A DNA stretch of 64,000 nucleotides from Paraburkholderia saeva (GTDB lineage Bacteria > Pseudomonadota > Gammaproteobacteria > Burkholderiales > Burkholderiaceae). The stretch is taken from positions 124,001-188,000 of the forward strand of contig NZ_CAJQZC010000002.1 of assembly GCF_907164555.1 (NCBI RefSeq), written 5' to 3'. Every line of letters begins with the position of its first letter. Within the stretch, counting starts at the first letter, position 1. A model generated the notes under the pieces. That model was given only the letters and a program-made list of their open reading frames with translations, did no database searches and was not told where the DNA came from. The position numbers and the translations under genes were made by a program. Below, one piece after another: positions 37,306-45,803 of the stretch.

Positions 37306-37761
37306 GTGAAGAAGATCGCTACCGCTGCGCTCGTCGCGCTTGTACTCACGGCCTGCTCGTCTGCCGAAAAGCAGGAGAAACAGGCCCAGGATTTCGCCCA
37401 TAACGAAAGCGGCCTCGTCACGGCCCAGCGCAATGCGGCCGTCGATTGCGATCCGTCGAACTGCGACGCCGCCTGGGCGCTGACAAAACGCTACATCGAG
37501 CAACATTCCAATACGCCCGTGACGCGCGCGGATGCAGTCGCCATCGAAACCGACGTGCCGTCCAGTTCCGGCGACGCCGCCTTGTCGGCAACGCGTGCCG
37601 CGAAAGGCGCGGGCGCGACGCTGACGCTCTTCGCACAGTGTCGCAACATGTACGGGCCGGATGGCGCGCAAGGCAAGGACTATGACGAGTGCGCCGGCAA
37701 GATCATCAAGGCCCAGAACGGCTATGTGCCGTTTCTGCGCGCACACGCATCGGGTCAGTAG
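37306..37761 (+). CDS. Small lipoprotein of unknown function
   Basis: About 151 residues. The N-terminus (KKIATAALVALVLTACSS) is a lipoprotein signal with lipobox LTAC, so the mature protein should be lipid-anchored at Cys19. The body has four further Cys (DCDPSNCDAAW, QCRNMYG, DECAGKI) that may pair. GTG at 37306 has GAGGAG eight bases upstream; an in-frame ATG at 37285 lies on the wrong side of that site. No known domain recognised. Confidence 0.75.
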   Translation: MKKIATAALVALVLTACSSAEKQEKQAQDFAHNESGLVTAQRNAAVDCDPSNCDAAWALTKRYIEQHSNTPVTRADAVAIETDVPSSSGDAALSATRAAKGAGATLTLFAQCRNMYGPDGAQGKDYDECAGKIIKAQNGYVPFLRAHASGQ

Positions 37762-37823
37762 ATGCTTGACGGCCTGCCAGCAGCCTGGCTGGCAGGCATT
37801 CAGGTTCACAGGCTGCTACGCTG

Positions 37824-39311
37824 TCAGCCCGCAAGGGGTTGCGTGCCAGCCTTGAAGTCCTCTGCGTCGACGTCATAACCTGACGGTTCCCAGCGAATCG
37901 CGAGCAACGCGATCAGCCCGCACAGCGGCGCAAAGGCGATGATCCAGAAAACGCGCGTGCTCAATGTAGCCGCCAGCACCGGAAACAGGAACAGCGAAGC
38001 GGCCGAGCTTGCGCGCATCAGCGTCTGATTGAAGCCCACGCCGACGCCGCGCAGCGAAGTCGGATAGCTCAATGACGCGAACGTCATGCTGTGCGAACCT
38101 GGCCCGATGCCCTGACCCAGCAGAAAGAGCGCGAGCAGTGCGACAGCGGCCGCCACCTCGGGCGTCGAAGCCGGCCGGCCCACAAGCGCGAGTCCGATCA
38201 GCGCAACAAACTGCAGCGCATAGCCGAGCACGGTCAGATTCCACGCGCCGACCTTCGGCACGATGCGCACCGCGATCAAGCCGCCGACGAACGCGAATCC
38301 GAGATTCAGCACGAGCGAAGCGAGGATCGTCGTCAGCATCGACTGCGCGAGGAAGCTCGAAATGATGACCGGCAAGCCGAACGCGACCGCGTTATACGCG
38401 AATGCCGAAGCGATGCCGATGACCGTCGCCAGCACCGTGCGCTTCAGATAGACACCGCGCAGCAGCGCGCCATAGTTCCGCAACGCGCCTGCGCGAACCT
38501 GCGTGTGGCCGGAGTGTGCCTTCGTATCGCGCGCGACTTCCGCGTCGATGCCATACGATCGCTTCAGGATGCGCGCGGCGCCCTCCAGGTCGCCTTGATT
38601 CGCGGCCCAGACCGGCGATTCACTGATGTACCGGCTGCGTACGGCAATGATGATGATCGCCGGCACGGCGCCGAAGCCCAGAATCAGACGCCACAGCAAA
38701 CCTGAATGGCTGGCCGGCAGCGTCGAATAGAAACCCAGCACCAGCAGATACGAAATGCTGATTGCCGCATACCAGACGGGGCACCACGTGGCGATGCGCG
38801 CGGCCTTGTTGCCGCGCCCGGACAGGCGTGAGAATTCCGCGAGAAAGGCCATCGCGACGGGCAGATCGATCCCGACACCAAGCCCCATGACAAAACGCGC
38901 GCCACCGAGCACCCACGCATTAGGGGCAAAAGCACACGCGAGAGCGGCCACGACGAAGAAAAACATGTCGGCCATGAAGACGCGATAACGGCCGATCTTG
39001 TCGGTCAGAAATCCGCCGAAGAACGCGCCGAAGATCGCACCGAACGTGATCGCCGAAGCAACGAGCCCGGTGCCCGCGGGCGTCAGCGAGAACTCGCGCG
39101 CGACGTCCTTCAGACCAAATGCAAGCGCGCCGAGATCGTAGGCGTCGAGAAATACCCCGCCGAGCGCAATCGCGACGACGATACGGGCGTCGCTGCCGGC
39201 AGCCGCCCCCTGATTGACGAGGCTGGATACATCGGACGCTGAACGGATGACGGGCTTTGCGGGCCCCGTCTTCGAAACAGGGGCCTGTACGGGCGCAAAG
39301 GTGGTTGACAT
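37824..39311 (-). CDS. MFS metabolite:H+ symporter (sugar-porter-like)
   Basis: About 495 residues, twelve hydrophobic segments after a 45-residue N-terminal tail. MFS motif A is GGFLTDKIGRYRVF, and the central loop SESPVWAANQGDLEGAARIL is typical of sugar porters and aromatic-acid carriers. GIDLPVAMAFLAEF is another family segment. The ATG at 39311 is favoured by position, but no good ribosome site is visible. Substrate unknown; neighbours give no pathway hint. Confidence 0.85.
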   Translation of the reverse strand: MSTTFAPVQAPVSKTGPAKPVIRSASDVSSLVNQGAAAGSDARIVVAIALGGVFLDAYDLGALAFGLKDVAREFSLTPAGTGLVASAITFGAIFGAFFGGFLTDKIGRYRVFMADMFFFVVAALACAFAPNAWVLGGARFVMGLGVGIDLPVAMAFLAEFSRLSGRGNKAARIATWCPVWYAAISISYLLVLGFYSTLPASHSGLLWRLILGFGAVPAIIIIAVRSRYISESPVWAANQGDLEGAARILKRSYGIDAEVARDTKAHSGHTQVRAGALRNYGALLRGVYLKRTVLATVIGIASAFAYNAVAFGLPVIISSFLAQSMLTTILASLVLNLGFAFVGGLIAVRIVPKVGAWNLTVLGYALQFVALIGLALVGRPASTPEVAAAVALLALFLLGQGIGPGSHSMTFASLSYPTSLRGVGVGFNQTLMRASSAASLFLFPVLAATLSTRVFWIIAFAPLCGLIALLAIRWEPSGYDVDAEDFKAGTQPLAG

Positions 39312-39361
39312 GAAAGGGACGACCGACAAAGGCGCGATCGTAACGCCAGACATCGTGCCGG

Positions 39362-39379
39362 CACAAATATACGTTTGTG
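39362..39379. promoter_or_regulatory. Inverted repeat upstream of the MFS gene
   Basis: CACAAA-TATACG-TTTGTG lies about 50 bp before the MFS start. It could be an operator; no linked regulator is present. Confidence 0.3.
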
Positions 39380-39429
39380 ATTTGCTAATTCCGGCCCGTG
39401 GCCGATCCACGATGGTGTTCGGCCTTCAC

Positions 39430-39639
39430 TCACCCCATCCGCGAAATGTCCCGTCTGTCATGGCGCGACTGGACGCGCCGCCTGCGCCCACGCTGGCTGG
39501 CGGGACGCAGATCCGCCGTATGCCGCAGCGCCCGCTCGTCCTCGTCGGCACAGCGCGGCGCGGTCTCGCTGCTTCCGGCCACAATGGACGATTCACCCGC
39601 AAGACACGACCGCAGAAAATCCGATAACCGTTTGTGCAT
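39430..39639 (-). CDS. Possible small protein downstream of the chemoreceptor stub
   Basis: A 69-codon frame with typical GC-rich third positions, beginning MHKRLSDFLRS and ending in an Arg-rich tail. It lies 26 bp after the chemoreceptor-like gene on the same strand. No strong ribosome site and no recognised family; frames on the other strand overlap it. It may be chance. Apart from this and the repeat at 39362, the gap 39312-39664 shows nothing. Confidence 0.25.
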   Translation of the reverse strand: MHKRLSDFLRSCLAGESSIVAGSSETAPRCADEDERALRHTADLRPASQRGRRRRVQSRHDRRDISRMG

Positions 39640-39664
39640 GTTCAATCCCAGATGGTGAGCCGGA

Positions 39665-40378
39665 TCATCCGGCAGTCGCAACCGGCGCCGCACGTTGCGC
39701 GCTGCTCCGGCGCGAGGCGTCGTTCGTGCCGGATGGATCGACGACGCTATGGATCAGCTGGTCCATCTCCTTGATGATGTCGGCAAGCACGGTCGTGATC
39801 ACCGCGAACTCCCGGCCGAACTGCCCTGCCCGCGCCGCCGCGATACGCGCATTGAGCGCGACGATATTCGCCTGCATCGAGATGTTGCCAAGCTGCTCTG
39901 CGATCTCGTTCTGACGCCGCAGCGACGCCATCTCGATCCCGCGCATCTCGTTCTGGTAGGCGAGCGTGATGGCCTGCAGCAGTTCGAGCAGCGGCGTGGC
40001 CTGCGCGACGAGCGCGGCGATCTCCTCGCGTGCATCGATCGAATCCGACTCGAGACTCGCCACGGCGTGATTCGCGTATGCAATGAACTGCTGGATGCGA
40101 TCGTCCGCCCGACGTGTGCCGAAGTAGAGTTGCCGCAGCGCATCGGAGAATACGCCCGGCAAATGAGCGTTGCCGTTCACGAGTTCAGCATGCGTCGCCG
40201 CGAAGGTGGCGAGGCAATCCTTGACCACTGCTAGCGCGCCGGGCTCGCCGTGCGAAGCGAGCAGCACGTGGAGCACGATGCGTTGCGAAAGCATCCGCTG
40301 CCGGCCAGACAGGTTGATGAGCGCTCCGATCACCTGTCCGGAAACGTCGTCGTGGCGTGTTTGTGTCTGATGTTTCAT
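39665..40378 (-). CDS. Soluble PilJ-N/chemoreceptor-like protein
   Basis: 237 residues with no membrane segment. Residues 18-110 match the type IV pili methyl-accepting N-terminal (PilJ/NarX-like) helical module, including GALINLSGRQRMLSQRIVL. Residues 165-205 carry a short chemoreceptor-like tip (NIVALNARIAAARAGQFGREFAVI, read as the usual [22 protein letters not shown] line). The long coiled coil, HAMP and membrane helices of normal receptors are absent. It might be an adaptor or cytosolic sensor. No chemotaxis genes are nearby. Confidence 0.7.
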   Translation of the reverse strand: MKHQTQTRHDDVSGQVIGALINLSGRQRMLSQRIVLHVLLASHGEPGALAVVKDCLATFAATHAELVNGNAHLPGVFSDALRQLYFGTRRADDRIQQFIAYANHAVASLESDSIDAREEIAALVAQATPLLELLQAITLAYQNEMRGIEMASLRRQNEIAEQLGNISMQANIVALNARIAAARAGQFGREFAVITTVLADIIKEMDQLIHSVVDPSGTNDASRRSSAQRAAPVATAG

Positions 40379-40448
40379 GTAGAAAGCGGGAGAAGACCGG
40401 ATCGGGAAACCCGTCACCGGACCGCAGGCGCCGGCGTTTCGCCAGCGC

Positions 40449-40519
40449 AAAAAAAAGCGCCCCGAAACGCGTTCGCACGACCGATTGCTCGTTCTGCGCG
40501 AAATCACGTTTCGGGACGC
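40449..40519 (-). terminator. Intrinsic terminator between the HPr-EI gene and the chemoreceptor gene
   Basis: Arms 40457-40469 and 40507-40519 (GCGCCCCGAAACG/CGTTTCGGGACGC, one G-T pair). On the minus strand the stem is followed by eight T (40449-40456). The loop is long, about 37 nt. It lies almost 390 bp after the HPr-EI stop, so it could end that transcript or a separate short RNA. The rest of 40379-40906 has no supported gene; a TACATT -10-like box (40566-40571, minus) lies upstream of the stem. Confidence 0.6.
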
Positions 40520-40906
40520 CGTTGTCCCTGATGGCCGCCCGACAACAGGCAGCCAGCACCAATTCAATGTATCGGAGTCGCCCTTGACCCCGGCTGAGGA
40601 CGTGCAAGTCTCATGCCATGACACGCACAATCGCAGCGCCAGGCGGGAGTCCGTGTGCGTGGAATCCAGGTATCGCGACCGCGCGCAATCGCCCGCGAAG
40701 CGCCGCTGCAAGCGCCTTCGCCGCCTTCATGCAGCGCGCGATCTCAAGGGAAGAAGTCGCACGACGGTCGCTCTGGCGAGAACATGTCGTGCACTTCACC
40801 ACAGGCGGGAACGGCTCACAAAACGAACCGGAGTGGTGCACCGGAGCCGTGTGCCGCACTACACGCACCCGTAATGGGCGCGCCCGAAGCGCCACCGCTC
40901 ACCGCA

Positions 40907-42895
40907 TCAAAGCTCGCACACAATCTTCTTCGCGCGCAACACGGACGACGGGCTCATGCTCAGCTCGGTCACGCCGAGGTCGATGAAAAGCGGAATCATC
41001 TCCGGCCTTGCCGCCGCCTCACCACACACGGCAACGGGAATGCCCGCGTTATTCGCGGCCTTGCACACCATGCCGATCGCGCGCAGCACGGCCGGATGAT
41101 CCGTGCGATACAGCGACGCGAGATCCGGATTCATCCGGTCGACGGCCATTACGTACTGCGTCAGATCGTTCGTGCCGATCGAGAAGAAATCGACTTCCTG
41201 CGCGAGCAGATCCGCCGTGAGCGCCGCAGCGGGCGTCTCGACCATGATGCCGAGCTTCGGCTGCGCCCACGCGACGCCTTCTTCCGTGAGCGCTTCGCCG
41301 CACGTGGCGATCAGCGCCTTCACGCGACGCACTTCGTCGACGTCGTCGATCATCGGGATCATCACCTGCACGTTGCCGACCGTCGCGGCCCGCAAGAGCG
41401 CGCGCAACTGCGGCATGAACACGTCGGGGCGGTCGAGGCACATCCGCACGCCGCGCCAGCCGAGAAACGGATTGTCTTCCTCGGGAAACACGATACCGGG
41501 CACCGGCTTGTCGCCGCCTACATCGAGCGTGCGGATCACGACCGGCCGTGGATGGAACGCCTGCGCGAGCTTCGTGTAGATCGCTGCCTGTTCGTCCTCG
41601 TCAGGCATTGTGCGGCGGTCCATGAACAGCAGTTCGGTACGAAACAGGCCGACGCCCATCGCGCCCGCTTCGAGCGCGGCGTCGATCTCGCCGAGCGAGC
41701 CGAGGTTCGCCGCAATCTCGACGTGACGACCGTCGCGCGTGAGAGGCTCGACGTCGCGATACACGCTCAGCGCTGCATGCCGGCTCTTTTCCTGCGCGAT
41801 GCGCGTCGCGAATCCCGCTTCCACCTCCGGCGACGGATCGAACCACACCTGCCCTTGCGCGCCGTCGAGCGCGACGCGCGTGGCGCCGCGCAGCAGCGCT
41901 TCGTCGACCGGCAGACCAAGCACCGCCGGAATGCCGTGCGAGCGCGCCATGATCGCCAGATGCGACGTCGCGCTGCCCTTCGTGCAAACGAGGCCCACGA
42001 TATTCGCCACTCTGGCGCGCGCGAAGTCGAGCGCGCTCAGTTCGGCAGCGAGCACGACACACGGTCTCGACAGACTGGCAAGGCTCACGTCTTCCATACC
42101 GAGCAGTCGCAGCGCCACCTGACGTGTGATGCCGTGAATGTCGTCGGCGCGGCTGCGCAGGTATTCGTCTTCCATCGCGAGAAACGACGCCGCGAGTTCC
42201 TCGCCAACCTGCAAGGTGGCCGCCGCCGCATCCCAACCCGACGCGATGCGCTGCTTCACGGCGCCGGAAAACTCGTCGCTTTGCGCGACATCGGCGAGCG
42301 CTTCGACGATATCGTCGTGGCAACCCATTGTCTTGAACTGCTGATCGAGCGCAGCAATCGATTCGGTGAACGCCGCGCTGAAACGGTCGAGTTCGGTCGC
42401 GACTTCGTGCGGCTCGATGAACTGCCGCGTCGCACGAAGCGCTTCCGGCAGATAGACGAACGCCTCGCCGCATGCGAGACCTTCGCTGGCCGGCACGCCA
42501 CGCACGTAGAGCGCGGCTTCCGGTGTGGCAGCATCGGTCGCCATAGTGTGTGAACCGTTGACGGACGCCGAAACCGCTTCCGTCTGCGCGGGTTGTGCCG
42601 CTTGTGCCGCTTGTGCCGCTTGTGCAGGCTGCACGCCGGCCGACGGCTCCGACAGGAACGCCAGCAACCGGTTCACCGCCACGCTTTCATCCGAGCCGTC
42701 GGCACGCAGCAGGATCTGGTCGTCCTGCTTGATGCCGAGCAGCATCAGCTTCACGGCGCTCTTCGCGTCCGCACTCGTCGTCCCGCGAAAAATCTGCAGC
42801 GAACACGAAAACTCCTTCGCGAGTTTGGCGAATTGCGTCGCCGGCCGCGCGTGCAGACCTTCGTTCACCTTCACAACGATTTCGGTTTCCAGCAT
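40907..42895 (-). CDS. PTS HPr-Enzyme I fusion protein
   Basis: Cytosolic phosphotransfer protein, 662 residues. An HPr domain (1-85) with the phospho-His in GLHARPA (His15) is joined by an Ala/Gln linker (about 86-125, encoded in part by 9-bp repeats) to a full Enzyme I: phospho-His in GSATSHLAIMAR (His312), PEP-binding RTLDVGGDKP and the signature DFFSIGTNDLTQYVMAVDR. PEP phosphate would pass through it to the IIA encoded just upstream. It ends the PTS operon, so it is likely a dedicated set. ATG at 42895 follows GGAAGG. Confidence 0.95.
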   Translation of the reverse strand: MLETEIVVKVNEGLHARPATQFAKLAKEFSCSLQIFRGTTSADAKSAVKLMLLGIKQDDQILLRADGSDESVAVNRLLAFLSEPSAGVQPAQAAQAAQAAQPAQTEAVSASVNGSHTMATDAATPEAALYVRGVPASEGLACGEAFVYLPEALRATRQFIEPHEVATELDRFSAAFTESIAALDQQFKTMGCHDDIVEALADVAQSDEFSGAVKQRIASGWDAAAATLQVGEELAASFLAMEDEYLRSRADDIHGITRQVALRLLGMEDVSLASLSRPCVVLAAELSALDFARARVANIVGLVCTKGSATSHLAIMARSHGIPAVLGLPVDEALLRGATRVALDGAQGQVWFDPSPEVEAGFATRIAQEKSRHAALSVYRDVEPLTRDGRHVEIAANLGSLGEIDAALEAGAMGVGLFRTELLFMDRRTMPDEDEQAAIYTKLAQAFHPRPVVIRTLDVGGDKPVPGIVFPEEDNPFLGWRGVRMCLDRPDVFMPQLRALLRAATVGNVQVMIPMIDDVDEVRRVKALIATCGEALTEEGVAWAQPKLGIMVETPAAALTADLLAQEVDFFSIGTNDLTQYVMAVDRMNPDLASLYRTDHPAVLRAIGMVCKAANNAGIPVAVCGEAAARPEMIPLFIDLGVTELSMSPSSVLRAKKIVCEL

Positions 42896-42993
42896 CAAGA
42901 CCTTCCTGTCCAGACGTACTTTAATGCGCGTTTCCAGCGGCCCCTACCGGACCACACACGTCGCGGCGAACGCACGACGTTCGCCGCGACACG

Positions 42994-43377
42994 TCACAGA
43001 TCCGCGATTTCAATCACCGCGCCGCTGCGAATGCTGGCGAGCAGTTCGGCCACATCGACCGGCTGCGCGCAGATTTCGCCGGGGCGCTCCGCCGCAGGCG
43101 AGCCGTTGAAGTTGATCACGACGTGGCCCAGTTCACTCACCTTGTTCCACGCCGTCGGACCGACTGCCGTCACAGACGCGCTGACGTCGCCGATCCGCAG
43201 TTGCGAGCCGACCTGAGGCGCCTTTTCGTGCGCCGCTTCGACCCGGTGCAGCACCGACACCTCAGCGAGTTCTGGCGGCGCGCCGTGTGCATACAGAATC
43301 AGCACGCCGCCTTCGAGCAGATCGCCCACTTCAGGGCCCACCTCTGAAATCACAGTCTTGTAGTAATGCATGGTCAT
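42994..43377 (-). CDS. PTS glucitol/sorbitol-family IIA component
   Basis: 127 residues, the size of SrlB-type IIA. The N-terminus MHYYKTVISEVGPEV, a His in LYAHGAPPELAEVSVLH and the late GHVVINFNG fit the family. It would take phosphate from the HPr domain and pass it to the IIB Cys. It lies between the IIBC and HPr-EI genes in one minus-strand operon. ATG 43377 is chosen to match family starts (MT.HYYKT); 43383 and 43371 are alternatives. Confidence 0.9.
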   Translation of the reverse strand: MTMHYYKTVISEVGPEVGDLLEGGVLILYAHGAPPELAEVSVLHRVEAAHEKAPQVGSQLRIGDVSASVTAVGPTAWNKVSELGHVVINFNGSPAAERPGEICAQPVDVAELLASIRSGAVIEIADL

Positions 43378-43399
43378 TCTCATTCTTCACGTATAGCAG

Positions 43400-44416
43400 T
43401 TAGAGAGCAAAACTCGCGGCCCACGCGATCAGTACCGAGATCGGTCCCATGATCTGCCGGCTGATCAGTACGGCCGGCACGCCGATCCGGATCGTCTCCG
43501 GTTTGGCTTCACCGAGCGCCATCCCGACCGGCACGAAGTCGCAACCGACCTGCGTGTCATACGCGAAGAGCGCGGGCAGCGCCATCTGCGGGGGAATCGT
43601 CCCGTTGCCGATCGCCGGCCCGATGATGGCCGCGCCGATCACCTGCGCGATGACCGCGCCCGGGCCCAGCACCGGCGACAGAAACGGCAGCCCACAGATC
43701 GCCGACAGCACGATCAGGCCGATGATGTTGCCGGCCAGCGGTGAAAGCAGATGCGCAAGACCTGTGCCGATGCCCGTCGAATTGATAATACCGATCAGCA
43801 TCGTCACGAACGCCATGAACGGCAGGACGTTACGGATCACGGTGTCGATCGCCTTGCGGCCGCTGTTGAACAGCACATTGACGACGCCGCCCATGCCGCG
43901 CCCGATCGACGTGATCAGACCGACCACACCGCGCGAATGCTCCGCCGCCTGCTCCACGGCCACGGCCGCGCTGGCCGGCGCCGCGAACGGCGACGCCGCA
44001 CGCGCAAGACCGCTCGATGCAGCAGCTGCGTCGCCGTCATCGACGCCCGTCAGTTGCTCGGGCGTCACGCCTGACACGTACGTGTCTTCGGTGATGAACT
44101 GGGCGAGCGGACCGGATTGCCCGACCGAAGTCAGATTGATCGTCGGAATCTTCTTGCGCGGATAGACGCCGCAGCGCGCGGTGCCGCCGCAATCGATCAC
44201 GACCGCGGCCATTTCCGATTCGGGCGGCGGCGTGCGAAAGCCGTCGACGAGCACGCCGCCCGTCATCTCGGCCAGCACCTTCGCCAGCTCAGGGATATTG
44301 CCGCCGGTGACGGCGACGATCTTGTTGCGCTCCGGCGTCGGCCGGATCAGGAGCGGACCGCCCCAGCCGTTCGGCCCGCGTTCGACCCGGACGGTTCTAT
44401 ATACGCGTGTGTCCAT
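43400..44416 (-). CDS. PTS glucitol/sorbitol-family IIBC component
   Basis: 338 residues like SrlE. The N-terminal IIB domain carries Cys76 in [12 protein letters not shown], the likely phosphorylation site; Cys82 is close by. A Pro/Ala-rich hinge (about 125-155) leads to a membrane domain with five to six hydrophobic segments and the family stretch [25 protein letters not shown] sets the start. Together with the separate IIC gene it forms the membrane channel. Confidence 0.92.
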   Translation of the reverse strand: MDTRVYRTVRVERGPNGWGGPLLIRPTPERNKIVAVTGGNIPELAKVLAEMTGGVLVDGFRTPPPESEMAAVVIDCGGTARCGVYPRKKIPTINLTSVGQSGPLAQFITEDTYVSGVTPEQLTGVDDGDAAAASSGLARAASPFAAPASAAVAVEQAAEHSRGVVGLITSIGRGMGGVVNVLFNSGRKAIDTVIRNVLPFMAFVTMLIGIINSTGIGTGLAHLLSPLAGNIIGLIVLSAICGLPFLSPVLGPGAVIAQVIGAAIIGPAIGNGTIPPQMALPALFAYDTQVGCDFVPVGMALGEAKPETIRIGVPAVLISRQIMGPISVLIAWAASFAL

Positions 44417-44473
44417 TTCAGTTGCTCCTCTGTCTCGATGTTGCGATGGGGGTTTGCCAGCAAGGGCAATGCA

Positions 44474-45028
44474 TCACAGCTTGACGTTTTCCCGATGCGC
44501 CAGCATGCGGGTCAGCGCCTCGGTGAGAATCCCCTTTAGCAGATTCACGAAGAGACCGACGATCAGATAGAACAACGCGAGCTTGGGAATCGAAAACGGC
44601 GCGGCACCGCTTTCCGCGAGTTTCGTGATGCCGGCCGCCACGCCGAGCCAGACAAAGAGTTCACCCGGATTGCAGTGCGGAAAGAGCCCGGTGATTGGAT
44701 GACACAGCGAAACAGCCGAGTCGTAGAACGCGGGCTTGTGCTTCTCTTCCAGAAACACGCCAAACGTGTAGGCCATCGGATTGGTCAGGAAGAACATCGC
44801 GAGGAGCGGCAACAGCGTGTAGCGCGTGATGACGTTCTTCGAGAAGAAGCGCGCGAGACCCTGAACCCGATGTTCACCGACGAGCGCGATGATCGTGTAC
44901 ACGGCGGTCAGCAGCACGATCAGCGTAGGCAGGATGCCCGTGACGAAACCCACAAACGTTTTGCCGCCGGCATTGAAGATGCCGATAAATCCTTCAGCGA
45001 GATGCGTAAGCCAATCAAGCATGAACAT
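44474..45028 (-). CDS. PTS glucitol/sorbitol-family IIC component
   Basis: 184 residues like SrlA: AEGFIGIFNAGGKTFVGFVTG at the start, several membrane segments, and the conserved loop HPITGLFPHCNPGELFVWLG. GGGAGA precedes the ATG. It sits between GutM and IIBC. The specific sugar alcohol cannot be told from the family alone. Confidence 0.92.
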   Translation of the reverse strand: MFMLDWLTHLAEGFIGIFNAGGKTFVGFVTGILPTLIVLLTAVYTIIALVGEHRVQGLARFFSKNVITRYTLLPLLAMFFLTNPMAYTFGVFLEEKHKPAFYDSAVSLCHPITGLFPHCNPGELFVWLGVAAGITKLAESGAAPFSIPKLALFYLIVGLFVNLLKGILTEALTRMLAHRENVKL

Positions 45029-45156
45029 GGCGAATCTCCCAGATAAACCGAAACGATCGCGAAAAGCCCCACACGGCGGTCGCCACGCGGAACCGGACAG
45101 AACGCTAAAGCGATAGAGCGGAACGACAGGAAACCGGAGGGTCTGGCAGCTGCCGG

Positions 45157-45582
45157 TCAGGCCGGCGCGGCGGCCTGCGTCTCATGCCCGGGAGGTGCCT
45201 CGGCGGCGCGGTGTGCGCGCTCGAGCGCATCGATGGCGGCCTTCACGATGCTGCCGCGCAGCTTCGCGCGATACAGCCGCTCGACGAACTCATCCATCGA
45301 AAGATCTTCGAAGCCGGGATGAGGTTGAAAGCGCGTGAAGACCGTGAAGCCGGACATGCTGAGGAACTGGCAGACCCGCATGTCGGCCGAAAGCACGACG
45401 ATGGCAACCGCGCCACGTCCGAGCCTGACCTTGCAGGAGCCTACGCCAAGAAAGCCGCTATGCCAGCGACGCGCCGAATCCTGCACGGCCTCGCGGTAAC
45501 GGCGCATCTGATACAACGAACCCACGAGTTGCAACGCCCAGAATACGGCCAGGGCGAGCAGGGCACCGCGCACATAGTCCAT
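45157..45582 (-). CDS. gutM: GutM-like accessory protein
   Basis: 141 residues with an N-terminal membrane segment (GALLALAVFWALQLVG) and a cytosolic part with LGRGAVAIVVLSADMRV. GutM in E. coli is an activator of the glucitol operon. Homologues accompany glucitol-type PTS genes widely, and the anchored form here may act at the membrane. First gene of the PTS operon; AGGAGA ribosome site. A SorC-type operator-like repeat lies 76 bp upstream. Confidence 0.85.
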   Translation of the reverse strand: MDYVRGALLALAVFWALQLVGSLYQMRRYREAVQDSARRWHSGFLGVGSCKVRLGRGAVAIVVLSADMRVCQFLSMSGFTVFTRFQPHPGFEDLSMDEFVERLYRAKLRGSIVKAAIDALERAHRAAEAPPGHETQAAAPA

Positions 45583-45657
45583 CGTCGTCTCCTGATTTTT
45601 GACTGGAGCCCTCGCTCGCCCGACTGCTGCGGCGCCGTTTTACGGCGGGCTCTTTGT

Positions 45658-45690
45658 GAACATATTGTATTTTCGATACTACAATTGTTC
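45658..45690. promoter_or_regulatory. SorC-type operator candidate before the PTS operon
   Basis: GAAC-N25-GTTC with further symmetry inside (TTGTA/TACAA), in an AT-rich island between the E2 gene and gutM. The 12-mer TTTGTGAACATA (45653-45664) recurs on the minus strand at 50886-50897 before the oxidoreductase gene. A minus-strand TACAAT falls within the repeat, so a bound repressor would block transcription. Confidence 0.6.
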
Positions 45691-45803
45691 ATTTCAGTTT
45701 GCATTGGGAAAAACGCGGTCATGCGCCTCTCCCTTTGCCATTCATCTATCCCGAAGCCCGACGCGCGAGGCATGGGTTGCGGGCACAACGAATTAACGCA
45801 GCG

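Noticed and set aside
39446..39658. Plus-strand small frame in the gap before the chemoreceptor gene
   Set aside because: Ser/Arg-rich shadow-like composition without a ribosome site; it overlaps the slightly better minus-strand frame.
40611..40895. 94-codon minus-strand frame after the HPr-EI gene
   Set aside because: Arg-rich composition, no ribosome site and no recognised features. The terminator beyond it is better read as the end of the operon or of a small RNA.
40655..42553. Very long plus-strand frame opposite the HPr-EI gene
   Set aside because: Composition is Arg/His/Gln-rich antisense shadow, and the minus-strand frame codes an unmistakable HPr-EI protein.
42994..45582. Reading the PTS cluster as ordinary sorbitol uptake
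   Set aside because: The component families fit, but no sorbitol-6-phosphate dehydrogenase is present, and the co-regulated enzymes (COG4091, E1/E2) do not fit sorbitol breakdown. Kept only as an alternative.
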